This document shows positions 21,201 through 30,417 of a DNA stretch of 64,000 nucleotides, one piece after another. The first letter of the stretch is position 1. Every line of letters begins with the position of its first letter. The stretch is from Amoebophrya sp. A120 (taxonomy: Eukaryota > Sar > Dinophyceae > Syndiniales > Amoebophryaceae): assembly GCA_905178155.1 (NCBI GenBank), contig CAJINV010000006.1, positions 4,470,339 to 4,534,338 on the forward strand, given 5' to 3'. Made by a program: the position numbers and the translations under genes. Below the pieces are notes generated by a model. The model made no database searches. It was not told where the DNA came from and saw only the letters and a list, made by a program, of their open reading frames with translations.

Positions 21201-23665
21201 TTTGCAAATTCCGGGTTGGGGGCACTTTTCATTGTAATAGACGCTGGGCGACATCTACAACGCAGACGCCGTGGATATGGAATTCTCAAATCGGTTACCT
21301 TCTCAACTGCTGCATGAATTTGTGATGCAAGCACAGCAAAAGATAAAGGGGGTAGCCTGCCGCTCGAGCTCTCGCGTCACAAATTTGGCACAGATGATCA
21401 ACAGCCTGTAGTTTAGCTGCACTTGGAGAATTTGTCATGCGAAGTAGCCTGACAGTGCCAGTGGTGCGGCATCTGATAGCAATTTTGCATGACAAAAATC
21501 AAAATCATGTCACAGTTGAGCGTGTAACGTTTGAGAATCTTATAGTCGAAAGGGGAGAATCTGTTTGCGGTCGGAGCACGGTGAAGGACGACCATTATCT
21601 TGTGCAGGTGAAAAAGACAAAAGATTGGTTCTACTGCTGTGAAAATGGGGACCAAGCAGGTGGAGAAACAACAAGCGCAGACTCGAGCCAGGCGAGTGGC
21701 GCACAGACGGCAAAGCCGCACTTTTTTTGCGAACCGATCACGGTTACCAAGTGCAAAAATGTCTGGGTCTGGAAGAGTGCTTGGTATGTCATGCAGGTTT
21801 TCCATGACCCGCGCGGTCTGGCATGCACGGCCTAGCATGACAGGTTCTGTGAGATCTCTACCATGCCTTTCCTGCATGAGAAACTGCCTCTACGAAACTT
21901 GTTTGAAAGTGGACCTCTTTTGGTAATCATGCAACACAAATTTTTCCACGATCCAGATGTAGCATGACAAGTTACACTCTTCCAGACCCAGACATATTTG
22001 CAATGCATAACGGTGATGCGCAACTCCGCGACCGATTGCGTGGAACAGATTGCCGCACAGCAGTTCAATATCGCGAGAAGAAATGGCTTCACGACTGTAA
22101 TGGAGAAACTTTTGATGCAGAAGATGCAACACAGAAGGGCCGCTTGTCTTGCTACACGTAGCTTTTTTTAGTTAAGCTCTTCTGGGGGCAAAGGCACACA
22201 TAATTTTGTTGTCTATATAGTAGAGCAAAGAACTTGATGTTGATGTCATGCGGCAAAGCTTGCGAGATTTAAACCTCTACGAGTGAAGCAGTTTTTTCGT
22301 AGGATATTCAAAAGCAGCACTTTATATGCATTGCAAATATGTCTGGGTCTGGAAACTTGTGATGCAAGTCTTCAGTCAATAACAAATGCACTGTAATGCG
22401 CCGCCAAGCATGACAAGTTGCTTCGTGCTTGTGCTTCTGTGCTGCGTATTCCGCATGAGAAACTGCGTTTTTGCATGACAGGCTAGAGAGGCTGTTCGTG
22501 GCCACGCAATACAGATTTAAGGGCCATGCCAGATTAGCATGACAAATCTCGCAATCTTCCAGACCCAGACATTTTTGCATTTGATACTTTACCAAACACC
22601 ACCACGCTGGAGCAGAAGGAGTCGAAATGTGCCCAGGTGTGCTTTATCAAATGCAAAAATGTCTGGGTCTGGAAGATTCTGAGACTTGTCATGCACGGTT
22701 TGCATGAGCCATGATGTCTGTGATGCATTTCCTAGCGCCACAGGTTTGTTGAGGGATTCTTGATGCCTATTCCGCATGACAAATGCCCTCTCCGCGTAGC
22801 AAAAACTAGACGCCCACCTTTGCTGCTCATGCAACACAAATTTTTTAGACATCCAGACGCAGCATCACAAGTTGCATTCTTCCAGACCCCGACATTTTTG
22901 CATTTGATATGCTTCAGCCGACTGCGGGACTTCGGGTCCTTTTTCAAGTCGCGCAAATATCACGTGGACTGCGTCGATACGGGGGTGCCCGGACATATGG
23001 AACTGTTAGGATTGAAATCGTCAAAGTTGAAAAGATTTGCAGTGCATAAATCCGATACCAGTAGGGAGGCCACTTATCAAGCGGCGCATGGCAAATTTTC
23101 CGAGCACCGGAATCCAATTTGTCATGCTGCTTGGGCACAGAAGACTGCTTTTGTCATGCTCCTTTTGCAGCTCCATGCCAAACCCTTAACAGGCTTACAA
23201 TCGGCCTCACTTGCCATCCCGGCAAGACAGGCATTCCATGCATTGCATTTTATGCATGACAAACCTTTTCAACTTTGACGATTTCGATCCTGACACCCCC
23301 ATAGGACAGTTGGTGGTCCCCGGCGTCAACCGGAAGGAGGAACAGTCCCGACGGGCGAACGGGAAAAAAGTGCTGACGGGAAGTTTGAAGGTATCGAATA
23401 GAAAAGACTGTCTCACTGTGAACATAAACTTGCGATGCATAGAATGGCGACCACAGAAGCATTTGTCTTGCTATGTATACAACATGCAGGATATTATAGG
23501 ATATCTCGTTCTTGCATCACGATGCCGGCCGTGGCAAGTTTTCTTTGTCATGTGTAAAAACGAACTTGTCTTTATTAATACAGTGAAACACTTTTTTCTA
23601 TCGATAAAATGTGCTGTTTTTGTGACAGTATCACTCGCTCACGCTCCCAATATCGGTTTCAGTAA
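15283..23665 (+). CDS. large protein of unknown function, 23 exons
   Basis: I do not recognise the family. Twenty-three exons read by eye give about 850 residues; 22 introns fill about 70 percent of the span. The start MVGSVFLAPHTTW has no clear signal peptide. Visible features: an aromatic/basic N-terminal part (NFTKAYERFYREKLRDLKAI); a Cys motif KICVKEGVAKCGGFC; an Ala/Glu/Pro-rich acidic linker at about 225-280; a second part with MFFVYENTPKYKDMGFFDTL, then CDGFCYNKKSRKGRFFANLL, GHQWCERCTKTKQ and DWFYCCENGDQ, Cys-rich patches that could bind metal or form disulfides. No catalytic motif was identified. The shortest exon is 13 bases (22312-22324). The last exon and stop (TAA at 23663-23665) are uncertain because the final element lacks a matching TSD. 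Confidence 0.72.
15641..15904. mobile_element. family A introner
   Basis: TSD TAAGA at 15636-15640 and 15905-15909. Confidence 0.9.
16303..16629. mobile_element. family D introner, degenerate left end
   Basis: CACCTCCCCATATCAAAT near the start; ends GAATTTTTCCTTTTGATA. Only AGA or TGA is repeated at the edges, and the exact splice is inferred from frame (YYNDR-QRMFFVY). Confidence 0.75.
16745..17012. mobile_element. family A introner
   Basis: TSD CGGTG at 16740-16744 and 17013-17017. Frame: FENRWFCYAN. Confidence 0.9.
17065..17214. mobile_element. family B introner
   Basis: TSD GCGAA at 17060-17064 and 17215-17219. Confidence 0.92.
17294..17534. mobile_element. family E introner
   Basis: Starts TATCGTACGAAAAAACTGTT. 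TSD GGAGG/GCAGG, one mismatch (17289-17293, 17535-17539). Confidence 0.82.
17593..17908. mobile_element. family D introner
   Basis: Starts TATCCAAATGAAAAATCCTC. TSD GATAC at 17588-17592 and 17909-17913. Frame: QGADTEDPDA. Confidence 0.9.
18042..18220. mobile_element. family B introner
   Basis: TSD GCAT at 18038-18041 and 18221-18224. The right end is decayed (GGATTA). Confidence 0.8.
18304..18571. mobile_element. family A introner (diverged)
   Basis: Starts TATCAAATGCAAATATCCCT. TSD ACCTA/AGCTA, one mismatch. Confidence 0.85.
18627..18781. mobile_element. family B introner
   Basis: TSD TGACG at 18622-18626 and 18782-18786. Frame: GDACDGFCYN. Confidence 0.92.
18880..19203. mobile_element. 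family C introner
   Basis: TSD GAAGG at 18875-18879 and 19204-19208. Because the TSD ends in AGG, a GT-AG splice is possible here (G|GTATCC ... GAAG|G). Confidence 0.9.
19267..19604. mobile_element. family D introner
   Basis: Starts TATCAAAGTGAAAAATCCCC. TSD TCCGA at 19262-19266 and 19605-19609. Confidence 0.92.
19722..20054. mobile_element. family D introner
   Basis: Starts TATTGTGACGAAAAATCCCC. TSD GCGAG at 19717-19721 and 20055-20059. With the copy at 19267 it encloses a 112-base exon between two same-family elements. Confidence 0.9.
20207..20415. mobile_element. family E introner
   Basis: Starts TATCGCAAGAAAAAACTGTT and ends CAGTTTTTTGGTGGGATA. TSD TGCAG at 20202-20206 and 20416-20420. 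Confidence 0.92.
20630..20858. mobile_element. family L introner
   Basis: Starts TATCACAGGAAAAAAGTGTT and ends GTAACACGTTTTTCTCAGGATA in two parts. TSD TCGGA at 20625-20629 and 20859-20863. Confidence 0.92.
20932..21239. mobile_element. family G introner
   Basis: Starts TATCGTAAGGAAAAATGCCC and ends GGGGCACTTTTCATTGTAATA in part. TSD GACGC at 20927-20931 and 21240-21244. Confidence 0.92.
21276..21544. mobile_element. family H introner (diverged)
   Basis: Starts TATGGAATTCTCAAATCGGT and ends AACGTTTGAGAATCTTATA. TSD GTGGA/GTCGA. Confidence 0.87.
21745..22009. mobile_element. family A introner
   Basis: Starts TACCAAGTGCAAAAATGTCT. TSD ACGGT at 21740-21744 and 22010-22014. Confidence 0.9.
22069..22306. 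mobile_element. family E introner
   Basis: Starts TATCGCGAGAAGAAATGG and ends AGCAGTTTTTTCGTAGGATA. TSD TTCAA at 22064-22068 and 22307-22311. It bounds the 13-base exon. Confidence 0.9.
22325..22586. mobile_element. family A introner
   Basis: TSD CTTTA at 22320-22324 and 22587-22591. Confidence 0.9.
22645..22909. mobile_element. family A introner, reversed
   Basis: TSD TGCTT at 22640-22644 and 22910-22914. The interior is reversed relative to the copy at 15641 in the same gene, yet both are removed from the same strand. Confidence 0.9.
22996..23303. mobile_element. family I introner
   Basis: Starts TATGGAACTGTTAGGATTGA and ends TTTCGATCCTGACACCCCCATA in part. TSD GGACA at 22991-22995 and 23304-23308. 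Confidence 0.92.
23392..23606. mobile_element. family E introner, no clear TSD
   Basis: Starts TATCGAATAGAAAAGACTGT and ends ACTTTTTTCTATCGATA. Flanks GAAGG and AAATG do not match. Confidence 0.65.
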
Positions 23666-24908
23666 TTTAACAAGCAGGACGAGCAGATCAGGACGATATC
23701 TCCTTCTTTTATACTTCCCGGCTCTTTTTTGCAAAGCACTAACTGCAATTTCTTTATCTCAAAAAAACTACCGTCTTGTGGCACAGAGAATGGACGACGA
23801 TCTCTGCTCCTGCATTCGACCACTACAACTAAAAGTTGTACTTACAGTTACAATACATTCACTTGATTCCTGGTAGTATAACACAAACACGTAAGCCTAA
23901 GCGAGCTTTTTTTCTGTGTCAGAGAGGCGCAAGACGGTCCTGGATTGATGGACGAAAGACCAATACTATGGTTGAACAATCGATATCAAAGTACTTGAGA
24001 ATAAAGGACAAATTTGAAGGTGCAACAGCAAACAAGATTAAATTATGGGGACGAGGTCGTACTTACAAAATTGTTTCTGTTATATTTTTTGCTCAAGTAG
24101 AGCATCACAAGTATACCAGTACGCGGCTTGTTGGTGCCCGAAAATTGCCCTGGTGCCGCAATTTGGGCTGCGCGCGCAATTACTTACAGCGCACTCCTCC
24201 CTCTACTCGCGGAGGTATCACAAGCGCCGCTGCCACCATGCCGGGCCGCGCGCTCTAGCTTCTATCGGGGACCTGTTAATACGGTAGTTCTCGCGCGAGG
24301 AACTACTTCGCGTTTAGAAGTTTTCCACTCCTCCTTTTGCGGAGTGATCGCCCCTTGCTTCTCCGTTGTTGACCACGACGTTGTTCCTCGTGCAGTAGGT
24401 TGTACCAACCGCACGATCAGGGCAACATTTCAAGATAGTAGTACACTTGGTTCTGCATCTGCAAAAAAGAACGGCTGAAGATCATAGGAGAAAGAGAATG
24501 AGCAGTAAAAAGAAAGAGTTTGTTGAGTGAAGACGACATGAGAAGTTCTGGTGAAGACGACGGTGCAGCTCGTCTGGTATCATAAAAAGATAAATGTATA
24601 AAACGTCGCATCCAACGCCTCTGTATAGAGCAGAATATATGGTACTTCTACCACACGAAGATCATTATTTTCTGTGACAACATTTTGAACCTGTCGTGAG
24701 GATTTGATTTTCCTCTATCAAGCTGCGCGTGGGACGCCTTTGGCGCAGTTCCTCCTGCTTCAGTCCGGCGTTATTTGCGGAAAAAATCTTGCTTCACTGC
24801 GGCGCACCAGTGCTCTCATCTTGGTCACCGGCTCAGGCGACGGCACCCACTTTGGTGGTGAGTCAATCGGCGACATAGAAGAATAGTACCCTCGAACAGG
24901 CGGCGAGG
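23666..24908. other. intergenic region with a GC-rich patch and palindrome
   Basis: No exon is convincing. A GC-rich patch runs from about 24120 to 24430. Within it 24284-24306 is a near-perfect palindrome (GTAGTTC / TCGCGCGA / GAACTAC). A 50-bp dispersed repeat starts at 24842 and recurs at 47371. Confidence 0.45.
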
Positions 24909-25197
24909 TGTCAAGTGCAAATATGTCTGGGTCTGGAAGACGCTCTCGCCTATGGACTCGACATTCAATCTGTATTGCATGTTGAACAGCAAAAAATGCT
25001 TAGTTTTTGGTACGTGGAGACGGAATTTCTCATGCGGGATGGGCATGATCTTCGGACACAGAAAGCCCTCACAGATTCTTCTGTGATGCTAGGGCATGGA
25101 GGTGCATCACAGACACAGACGTCAAGGGTCATGCGAAATGTGCATGACAGACGTTGCATTCATCTTCCGGACCAAGACTACATATTTGCACTGGATA
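24909..25197. mobile_element. family A element (diverged)
   Basis: Starts TGTCAAGTGCAAATATGTCT and ends CATATTTGCACTGGATA. No TSD was found. Confidence 0.7.
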
Positions 25198-26751
25198 TGA
25201 AAAGGATTTATTTTTCCCCCCGGGCGGCGGCCGGCAGGGGCTGGCGCTGGAGAAGATAAAGGAGCTTTTGCGCAACGACCCGAGCGACTTCAGAGTACTA
25301 TCTTGGAAAAAAGTGCTTCCATATCATCATCTTTACCCGGAAAAAAATGAATTTGTGTTGCTGTTTTTATAAATTTTCTGCCACAAAAAAATGCTTGCTT
25401 GCAAAGGCGGGGGAAATTTTCTGTCATGCCGGATCGAGAATGTATATGTATATGTAATGCGGAAGAGGCATAGGAAGACAAAGACTCATCGTGCAAGGAA
25501 GTAAATTTGCCATGCTGAACAGCCTATACGGTGTGTCCTGCGACACACGAAACAGCATGACAAAGAAGGACAATTGTTTTTGAATAGGGTATGGGTGTTG
25601 TTGAACTATTTTTCTGCTTGATACAACCAGGAGCCACCTGCACCTGAGCCATGAGGACGAAAAGGAGCAGAGATATGGAGGCGTCAGGGCCGAAACCGAC
25701 AAAATCAAAATAGTTTGCCATGCACAAAATGCAAGGCATGATGAAGTGCCTGTCTTGCAGGGATGGCAAGTGAGGCCAATTGTGTGCCTGTTTGGGGTCC
25801 AAGACATAGACAGAGCTGCTAAAAAAGCATGACAAGAGCAGTGGTCTTGTGTGCCAAAACAGCATGACTAAGTGGGTTTAGGTGCTGCTGAAATTTGTCG
25901 ATTTTTTTATGCATCGCAAATCTATTTTCCAGCTTTGTCGCTTTCGGTCCTGGCGCTTTCATAAGAGGCACCGGCCAGGGCAGCTCCTGCACTGGCTCGG
26001 TGGGCCTTCATTTCTCCGGTTGGCTTTCATCCTGCGTGTCCGGTTATGCTGTGCAAAAGTATCGCACTAGAAGTAGAGTCACTGCATTACAAATTTTCTC
26101 AGCGTAAGAAATGGAATTTGTAAATCCTGTTTTAGCTGAGGAAGAAGATTTGTCATGCATATCTGCAATTAGTTGTACGAGTGCGATAATTTTGCACAGG
26201 ATACCGGTCTTTCGCAAATACTGGAGCTGGATGATGTATTTGAAGAGGCCGCGGTGCCAATATGAGAGAAGTGCACAACAACTCCCCTGGAGTTGTCATG
26301 CCGAAGCCAAATTTCTGTTGCTGTTTCTGTTGCTGCTGATGCATATTGATACAAATGAGGGCGACCACGACGGGCGGGAGTCGAAGTTGTGCACTCTCAT
26401 AACCTATCCATTGCAAATATGTCTGAATCTGGAAGAGTGGCAGTTTGTCATGCTTGTCTCTCATGACTCCTAACTCTGTGATGCAGGAGGAGAATGAGAG
26501 TCGCTTGCCTGTCATGCAAAAGCGCAGTTTGCCATGCAGAAGTCGCAACACATAGCAGCTCAAGAACTTGTCATGCTTGGCTGCGTATTGCAGTGTGCCC
26601 ACCAGTGCCAAGCCAGCATCACAAGTTTCCAGACCCAGACATATTTGCAGTGGATACAACCGACCCGAAACCGGGTGTTTCGCGAACAAGCGGTGAAGAA
26701 AATCACGGGCCGAGAGGACCCTGCTTCGATGCGAACGAAGCGCACAACTAG
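25198..26751 (+). CDS. unresolved exons upstream of the His/Asp-rich gene
   Basis: Short coding-like pieces lie between elements: about 25198-25298 (LALEKIKELLRNDPSDFR), 25624-25673 (SHLHLSHEDEKEQR), 25964-26044, 26204-26260 and 26657-26751. With one TSD removed per element the pieces join in one frame ending at TAG 26749-26751 (ILELDDVFEEAAVP, then TDPKPGVSRTSGEENHG). A different frame of the same DNA (FRKYWSWMMYLKRPRCQ) runs on into the His/Asp-rich gene. I cannot decide whether this is a separate gene or that gene's 5' part. No start codon was identified. Confidence 0.35.
25299..25623. mobile_element. introner-like element, family unclear
   Basis: Starts TATCTTGGAAAAAAGTGCTT and ends AACTATTTTTCTGCTTGATA. 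No matching TSD. Confidence 0.55.
25674..25963. mobile_element. family I introner
   Basis: Starts TATGGAGGCGTCAGGGCCGA and ends TTTCGGTCCTGGCGCTTTCATA in part. TSD AGA. Confidence 0.82.
26045..26203. mobile_element. family B introner
   Basis: TSD CCGGT at 26040-26044 and 26204-26208. Confidence 0.92.
26261..26401. mobile_element. family J element abutting a family A element
   Basis: Starts TATGAGAGAAGTGCACAACA and ends AAGTTGTGCACTCTCATA. Only 3 bases separate it from the element at 26405. Its own TSD is no longer visible. Confidence 0.8.
26405..26656. mobile_element. family A element abutting a family J element
   Basis: Starts TATCCATTGCAAATATGTCT. TSD AACC at 26401-26404 and 26658-26661. 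Its left TSD overlaps the right end of the J element, so it probably inserted second. Confidence 0.82.
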
Positions 26752-29700
26752 CACGTCAAAAACGAAGCAAGGGACGAGGATGCTGCTGCTGCACGTGTTC
26801 GCGACTGCGGCTATGAACTGCAAAAGTATCGCACTCGTATAAATCATGCATTACAAATTTCCTCAGCATGATGAGAAATAAAATTTGTACTGCGGATTTA
26901 CCTTAAGAAAATTGCAATAAGAGTGCGATACTTTTGCACAGGATAGCAGCAGCGCTGTTTTTCTTGTTCTACTACAGTCTTCCACATTTGAAATCCGCCT
27001 CGCCGCGGTACAACTACGAGCTCGTGGGCGAGGGCGGCCGCGACCGCAAGCCGCGCTCATCCGCAGCGCGGCGGGGTTGGCTCTTCGCCAAGGCAACTGA
27101 GGTTTCCACGACGGAAAAGACAACGTTGAACGAGAGGCAGGAGGTGCAGCAAGAGCAGGAGCAGGAGCAAAACAAAAAGAACATGAAAAGGAAAGAGGAA
27201 CAAAAGCGACGAGAGAAGAAAAGTACCAAGCAGAAGTGGCTCGGAGATCTTGTCAATAAAGTTTCCACGCTTAGCGATGATTATGACCTGCAAAAGTATC
27301 GTACTCGTATAAATGCAAACAAATTATTTTCTCAGCATGAGAATAAAAATTGTAATTTGCCTTGACAAAGAAATTTGTAAAGCAAGATCTGCATTTATAC
27401 GAGTACGATGCCTTTGCATAGCATATTGATCACAAAGACACGATCAGCTACGACGATCTTCAACAGCTGGACTGGACTTACGGAGATCAAGATGGCAAGG
27501 TGTCCCAAGCAGAGTGGCTACACGTGGGAGGGGACGTCCATTCTTGGAAATTGCTCAACCCCGGTGACGACGACGACAAAATCCAGGTCTACGGAAATCA
27601 CCCCTACACACCAGTGCACGTGGATGACCTAGCAGATGACTACGAATTGCACAAGAACGACGGTGATCGATGGACGACAGAGAGGGATAAACATTGGGAT
27701 CCGGACGACGATGAGGACTACAAGAAGCTCCACCTGCACAACGAAGATAAAAAGTTCCTGCACGAAGCGATGATAAACCACCACGAAAAAATAGCGAAAA
27801 CCCAGAAAGTCATGTCTTGGAATGAGCTGTATTTCATGTGCAAGGACTACGACAACGACCACAACAACCACGAGCTGTCTCCGGCGGAACTGAAGGCTTG
27901 CGCGCTGGGGAGGGAGGGCCTGCAGCTGCACGGCAATTCCCTTTACAAACTTCTGAATGGGTATGGAGAGAAAAAAGTTTATCACAGTTATTAAGTTGCA
28001 GGCTTTGCATTACAAATTTTTTTAGCATCACGACTTTCCTCTGTATTGCAGAAACACTAGAGAAATCCCTCATGAAGTGTGGCTGTGATGCATTTTTACG
28101 CATGACAGAAAGTTTTGTCTTGCGAAAATGCGCATGAGTGATCGTGACGAAACTTTTTTCTTTGATAATGGGGATCAGCATGATAGCCACAACCACTTGG
28201 TGCGGCTCGACGAAGATGCAATTAAAAATCATCCAGACAATATCAAATGTAAAAATGTCTGGGTCTGGAAGAATGCGCGATTTGTCATGCAGCTTTTCCA
28301 TGACCCATGAGGTCTGGAATGCAGGACCCAGCATGACAGATTCTGTGCGACCTTTCTCATACCTATCCTGCATGAGAAACTGCCTCCCGACTTGGTCAAA
28401 ACTTGACGACTTTTGGTAATCATGCCACACAGTTTTTTGGATGCTGCAGATTTAGCATGACAAGTTTAAAAAAAAAAAAAAATTAGCATGACAAGTTGCA
28501 TTCTTCCAGACCCAGACATTTTTACATTCGATAGACAACCATGATCACAACCACGCGATAACGCTCCAGGAGCTCGCGCACACTGATCACCGAGTACATC
28601 ACGAAGACCAACAAGCACACAACGATAGAAAAATGCTGAGCAAACTGATGCACGCCCACGGCAGCGACAACCAACTCACCTGGTTAGACATCGAAACCGC
28701 GTGTGGAAACCACTTGGGCCCAGACAACTGGCTGAGTGCGCACGAATTGAAGACGTGCGCCCATGACAAGTATGATATAGAGTTGCACACCGACAAACTG
28801 TTTCATCAACTGAACGGCTACAGCGGGAAGCATGAGATTACGCCGGACACGTTCAAACACCACCATTGGGCTTCTATGTTTGACAGCGATGACGGCGGCA
28901 GCTTCGACGGCGACAAACATACGACTGCGCTGAGCGCCGAAGAACTGAAACTGGAAAACAAACATAAGCACGTCGGAAAACTGATCGAGGGCGCCACGGA
29001 CTTCGACGACATCGAGAAGAAGTTCAAGGACTCCTCGAGTTCCCACCATGACCACCTTCCCCATGAGGATGACAAGAAAATGCTGTGGCTGCTGATGCAT
29101 GCCAGCGGAGAAGGCGACAAACTATCCTGGGGCGACTTCGAGAAGTTGTGCAGCCCGCATTTAACAGGAGGCGGCGGGCTGACCACGCACGAGCTAAAGG
29201 AGTGCGCGAAGGCGTTTGATCTGGATACAACGGACCACTTGTATATGGTCTTGACGGGCTTCCACCACCACACGCTTAACGAGGACACGTTCACGCACCA
29301 CGACTACCATTGGGCGGCCGGCCATGACAGTAAGTCTGTGACGCTCGAGGATTTGGGAAAGGAAGCCACCAGCCACGTCACGAAGACAGACGTCGACCAG
29401 TTCAAAGATTTGAAGAAGGGCACCTTGACAACGGGCGACGAGAAAATGCTCTACCATCTGATGCACCACGACAAGTTCGGCGATCAACTCTCCTGGAGTG
29501 AGATTAAGGCGGTGTGCGACGGTCATCTAGGCACAAATCACGACTCGCTGGGGTACCAGGGCTTGCACAATTGCGCGAGCAAGGTAGGTGGGTGGGAAAT
29601 ATCGAAGCACTTGTATCACCTCTTGAACGGGTATGGGAGTGCCCAACCCTCCCTCCCCCTCATTTGTGTTGCATGAACAGCAACGCAAGCGCTGGCAAAG

Positions 29701-30417
29701 ATGCAGCTTTTGCATGACAAATTCCCGGATGTTCTTCGGTAGAAATCGCACTGCCCAATAAATTCCGCTAGAGTTTACCGGCAGGAGCATAACAACAGCG
29801 AGCATAAGGACGTTAGATTTTCGATTGCTTTACATATACAAGACCGGTGCTTTTTGCATCGGCCCGCCGAAGCTTTGCGTGCGGGTTCAGCAGTCTTCTT
29901 TCTCGCGAAAAGGGTGAGTCTCCTGACCCTTCTGGTCGTCACCATTCCGCCGGTGTCTGTGCTCTCGGGCGCGTCACACACCTCAGGACCCCAGGCTACT
30001 GTTTGTCGAAATAATTTACATGGGGACGCTCTGCCCTTAGCCTTCCAACATGACAAATTCCTGGGTGATTTTGGCTTTCGGAATCTGTCATGCAAAGAGT
30101 GCTAACGGGCAGGACCAGGAGGTAGATTTGGGACGTTGCGTGACAAATGAGGGGAGGGGGGAGTTGTGCACTGTCATAACGGGTACCACGGGGACCACCC
30201 CATTGACAAGGATACCATCAAGGACTATCACTGGGCGCACGAAGAGGACAAGCATCCTGGATGGATGTCGACACACGAACTCGAAATGGAAACCAAAAAT
30301 CACCACCACACACCCACAGGACCAGCACCAGCACCAGCAGCACCATCAACCCCAGTAGCACCATCAACCCCAGCTGCACCAGCTGTATCAAGACGTGCGA
30401 ATGTGGCAGGGTCTTGA
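26729..30417 (+). CDS. membrane-anchored His/Asp-rich protein of EF-hand-like modules
   Basis: Exons 26729-26811, 26951-27281, 27431-27961, 28173-28240, 28539-29631, 30184-30417 total 2340 bases (779 residues). The N-terminus is basic and leads into a hydrophobic helix (LLLHVFATAAALFFLFYYSL, about 18-37), a signal anchor. A Gln/Glu/Lys-rich coiled coil (about 85-120) follows. GDQDGKVSQAEW resembles an EF-hand loop. Four tandem modules of roughly 110-130 residues then repeat the pattern KML..LMH..G..D.LSW.E...C..HLG, L..HELK.CA, LY.LLNGY and a His-rich stretch. The tail is Thr/Pro/Ala-rich. Ca or other metal binding is inferred from the acidic/His content; several loops lack canonical EF positions. 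The stop at 30415-30417 lies inside a degenerate family A element, so the C-terminus may differ. Confidence 0.78.
26812..26945. mobile_element. family B introner in transmembrane codons
   Basis: TSD GCGGC/GCAGC at 26807-26811 and 26946-26950. It splits the hydrophobic helix HVFATAA-ALFFLFYY. Confidence 0.88.
27282..27425. mobile_element. family B introner
   Basis: TSD ATGAT/TTGAT. Starts TATGACCTGCAAAAGTATCG. Confidence 0.88.
27962..28167. mobile_element. family F introner at the NG codons of module 1
   Basis: Starts TATGGAGAGAAAAAAGTTTA and ends CTTTTTTCTTTGATA. TSD ATGGG at 27957-27961 and 28168-28172 (AATGGG both sides). It sits at the LLNG codons. Confidence 0.92.
28241..28533. mobile_element. 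family A introner with poly(A) insertion
   Basis: TSD GACAA at 28236-28240 and 28534-28538. Interior holds 15 A flanked by two copies of TTAGCATGACAAGTT. Confidence 0.92.
28452..28497. repeat. 15-bp direct repeat flanking poly(A)
   Basis: TTAGCATGACAAGTT at 28452-28466 and 28483-28497, with A15 at 28468-28482 between. The repeat unit includes the introner core word. Confidence 0.9.
29632..30178. mobile_element. oversized family J introner at the NG codons of module 4
   Basis: Starts TATGGGAGTGCCCAACCCTC and ends GAGTTGTGCACTGTCATA. TSD AACGGG at 29626-29631 and 30179-30184 region. At 547 bp it is over twice the usual J length; about 29760-30045 looks inserted and lacks the core word. Confidence 0.88.

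Noticed and set aside
28684-29526. Long minus-strand open frames opposite the His/Asp-rich gene
   Set aside because: They mirror the strongly biased codons (GAC, CAC) of the sense gene; the sense strand carries the repeat pattern and in-frame introners.
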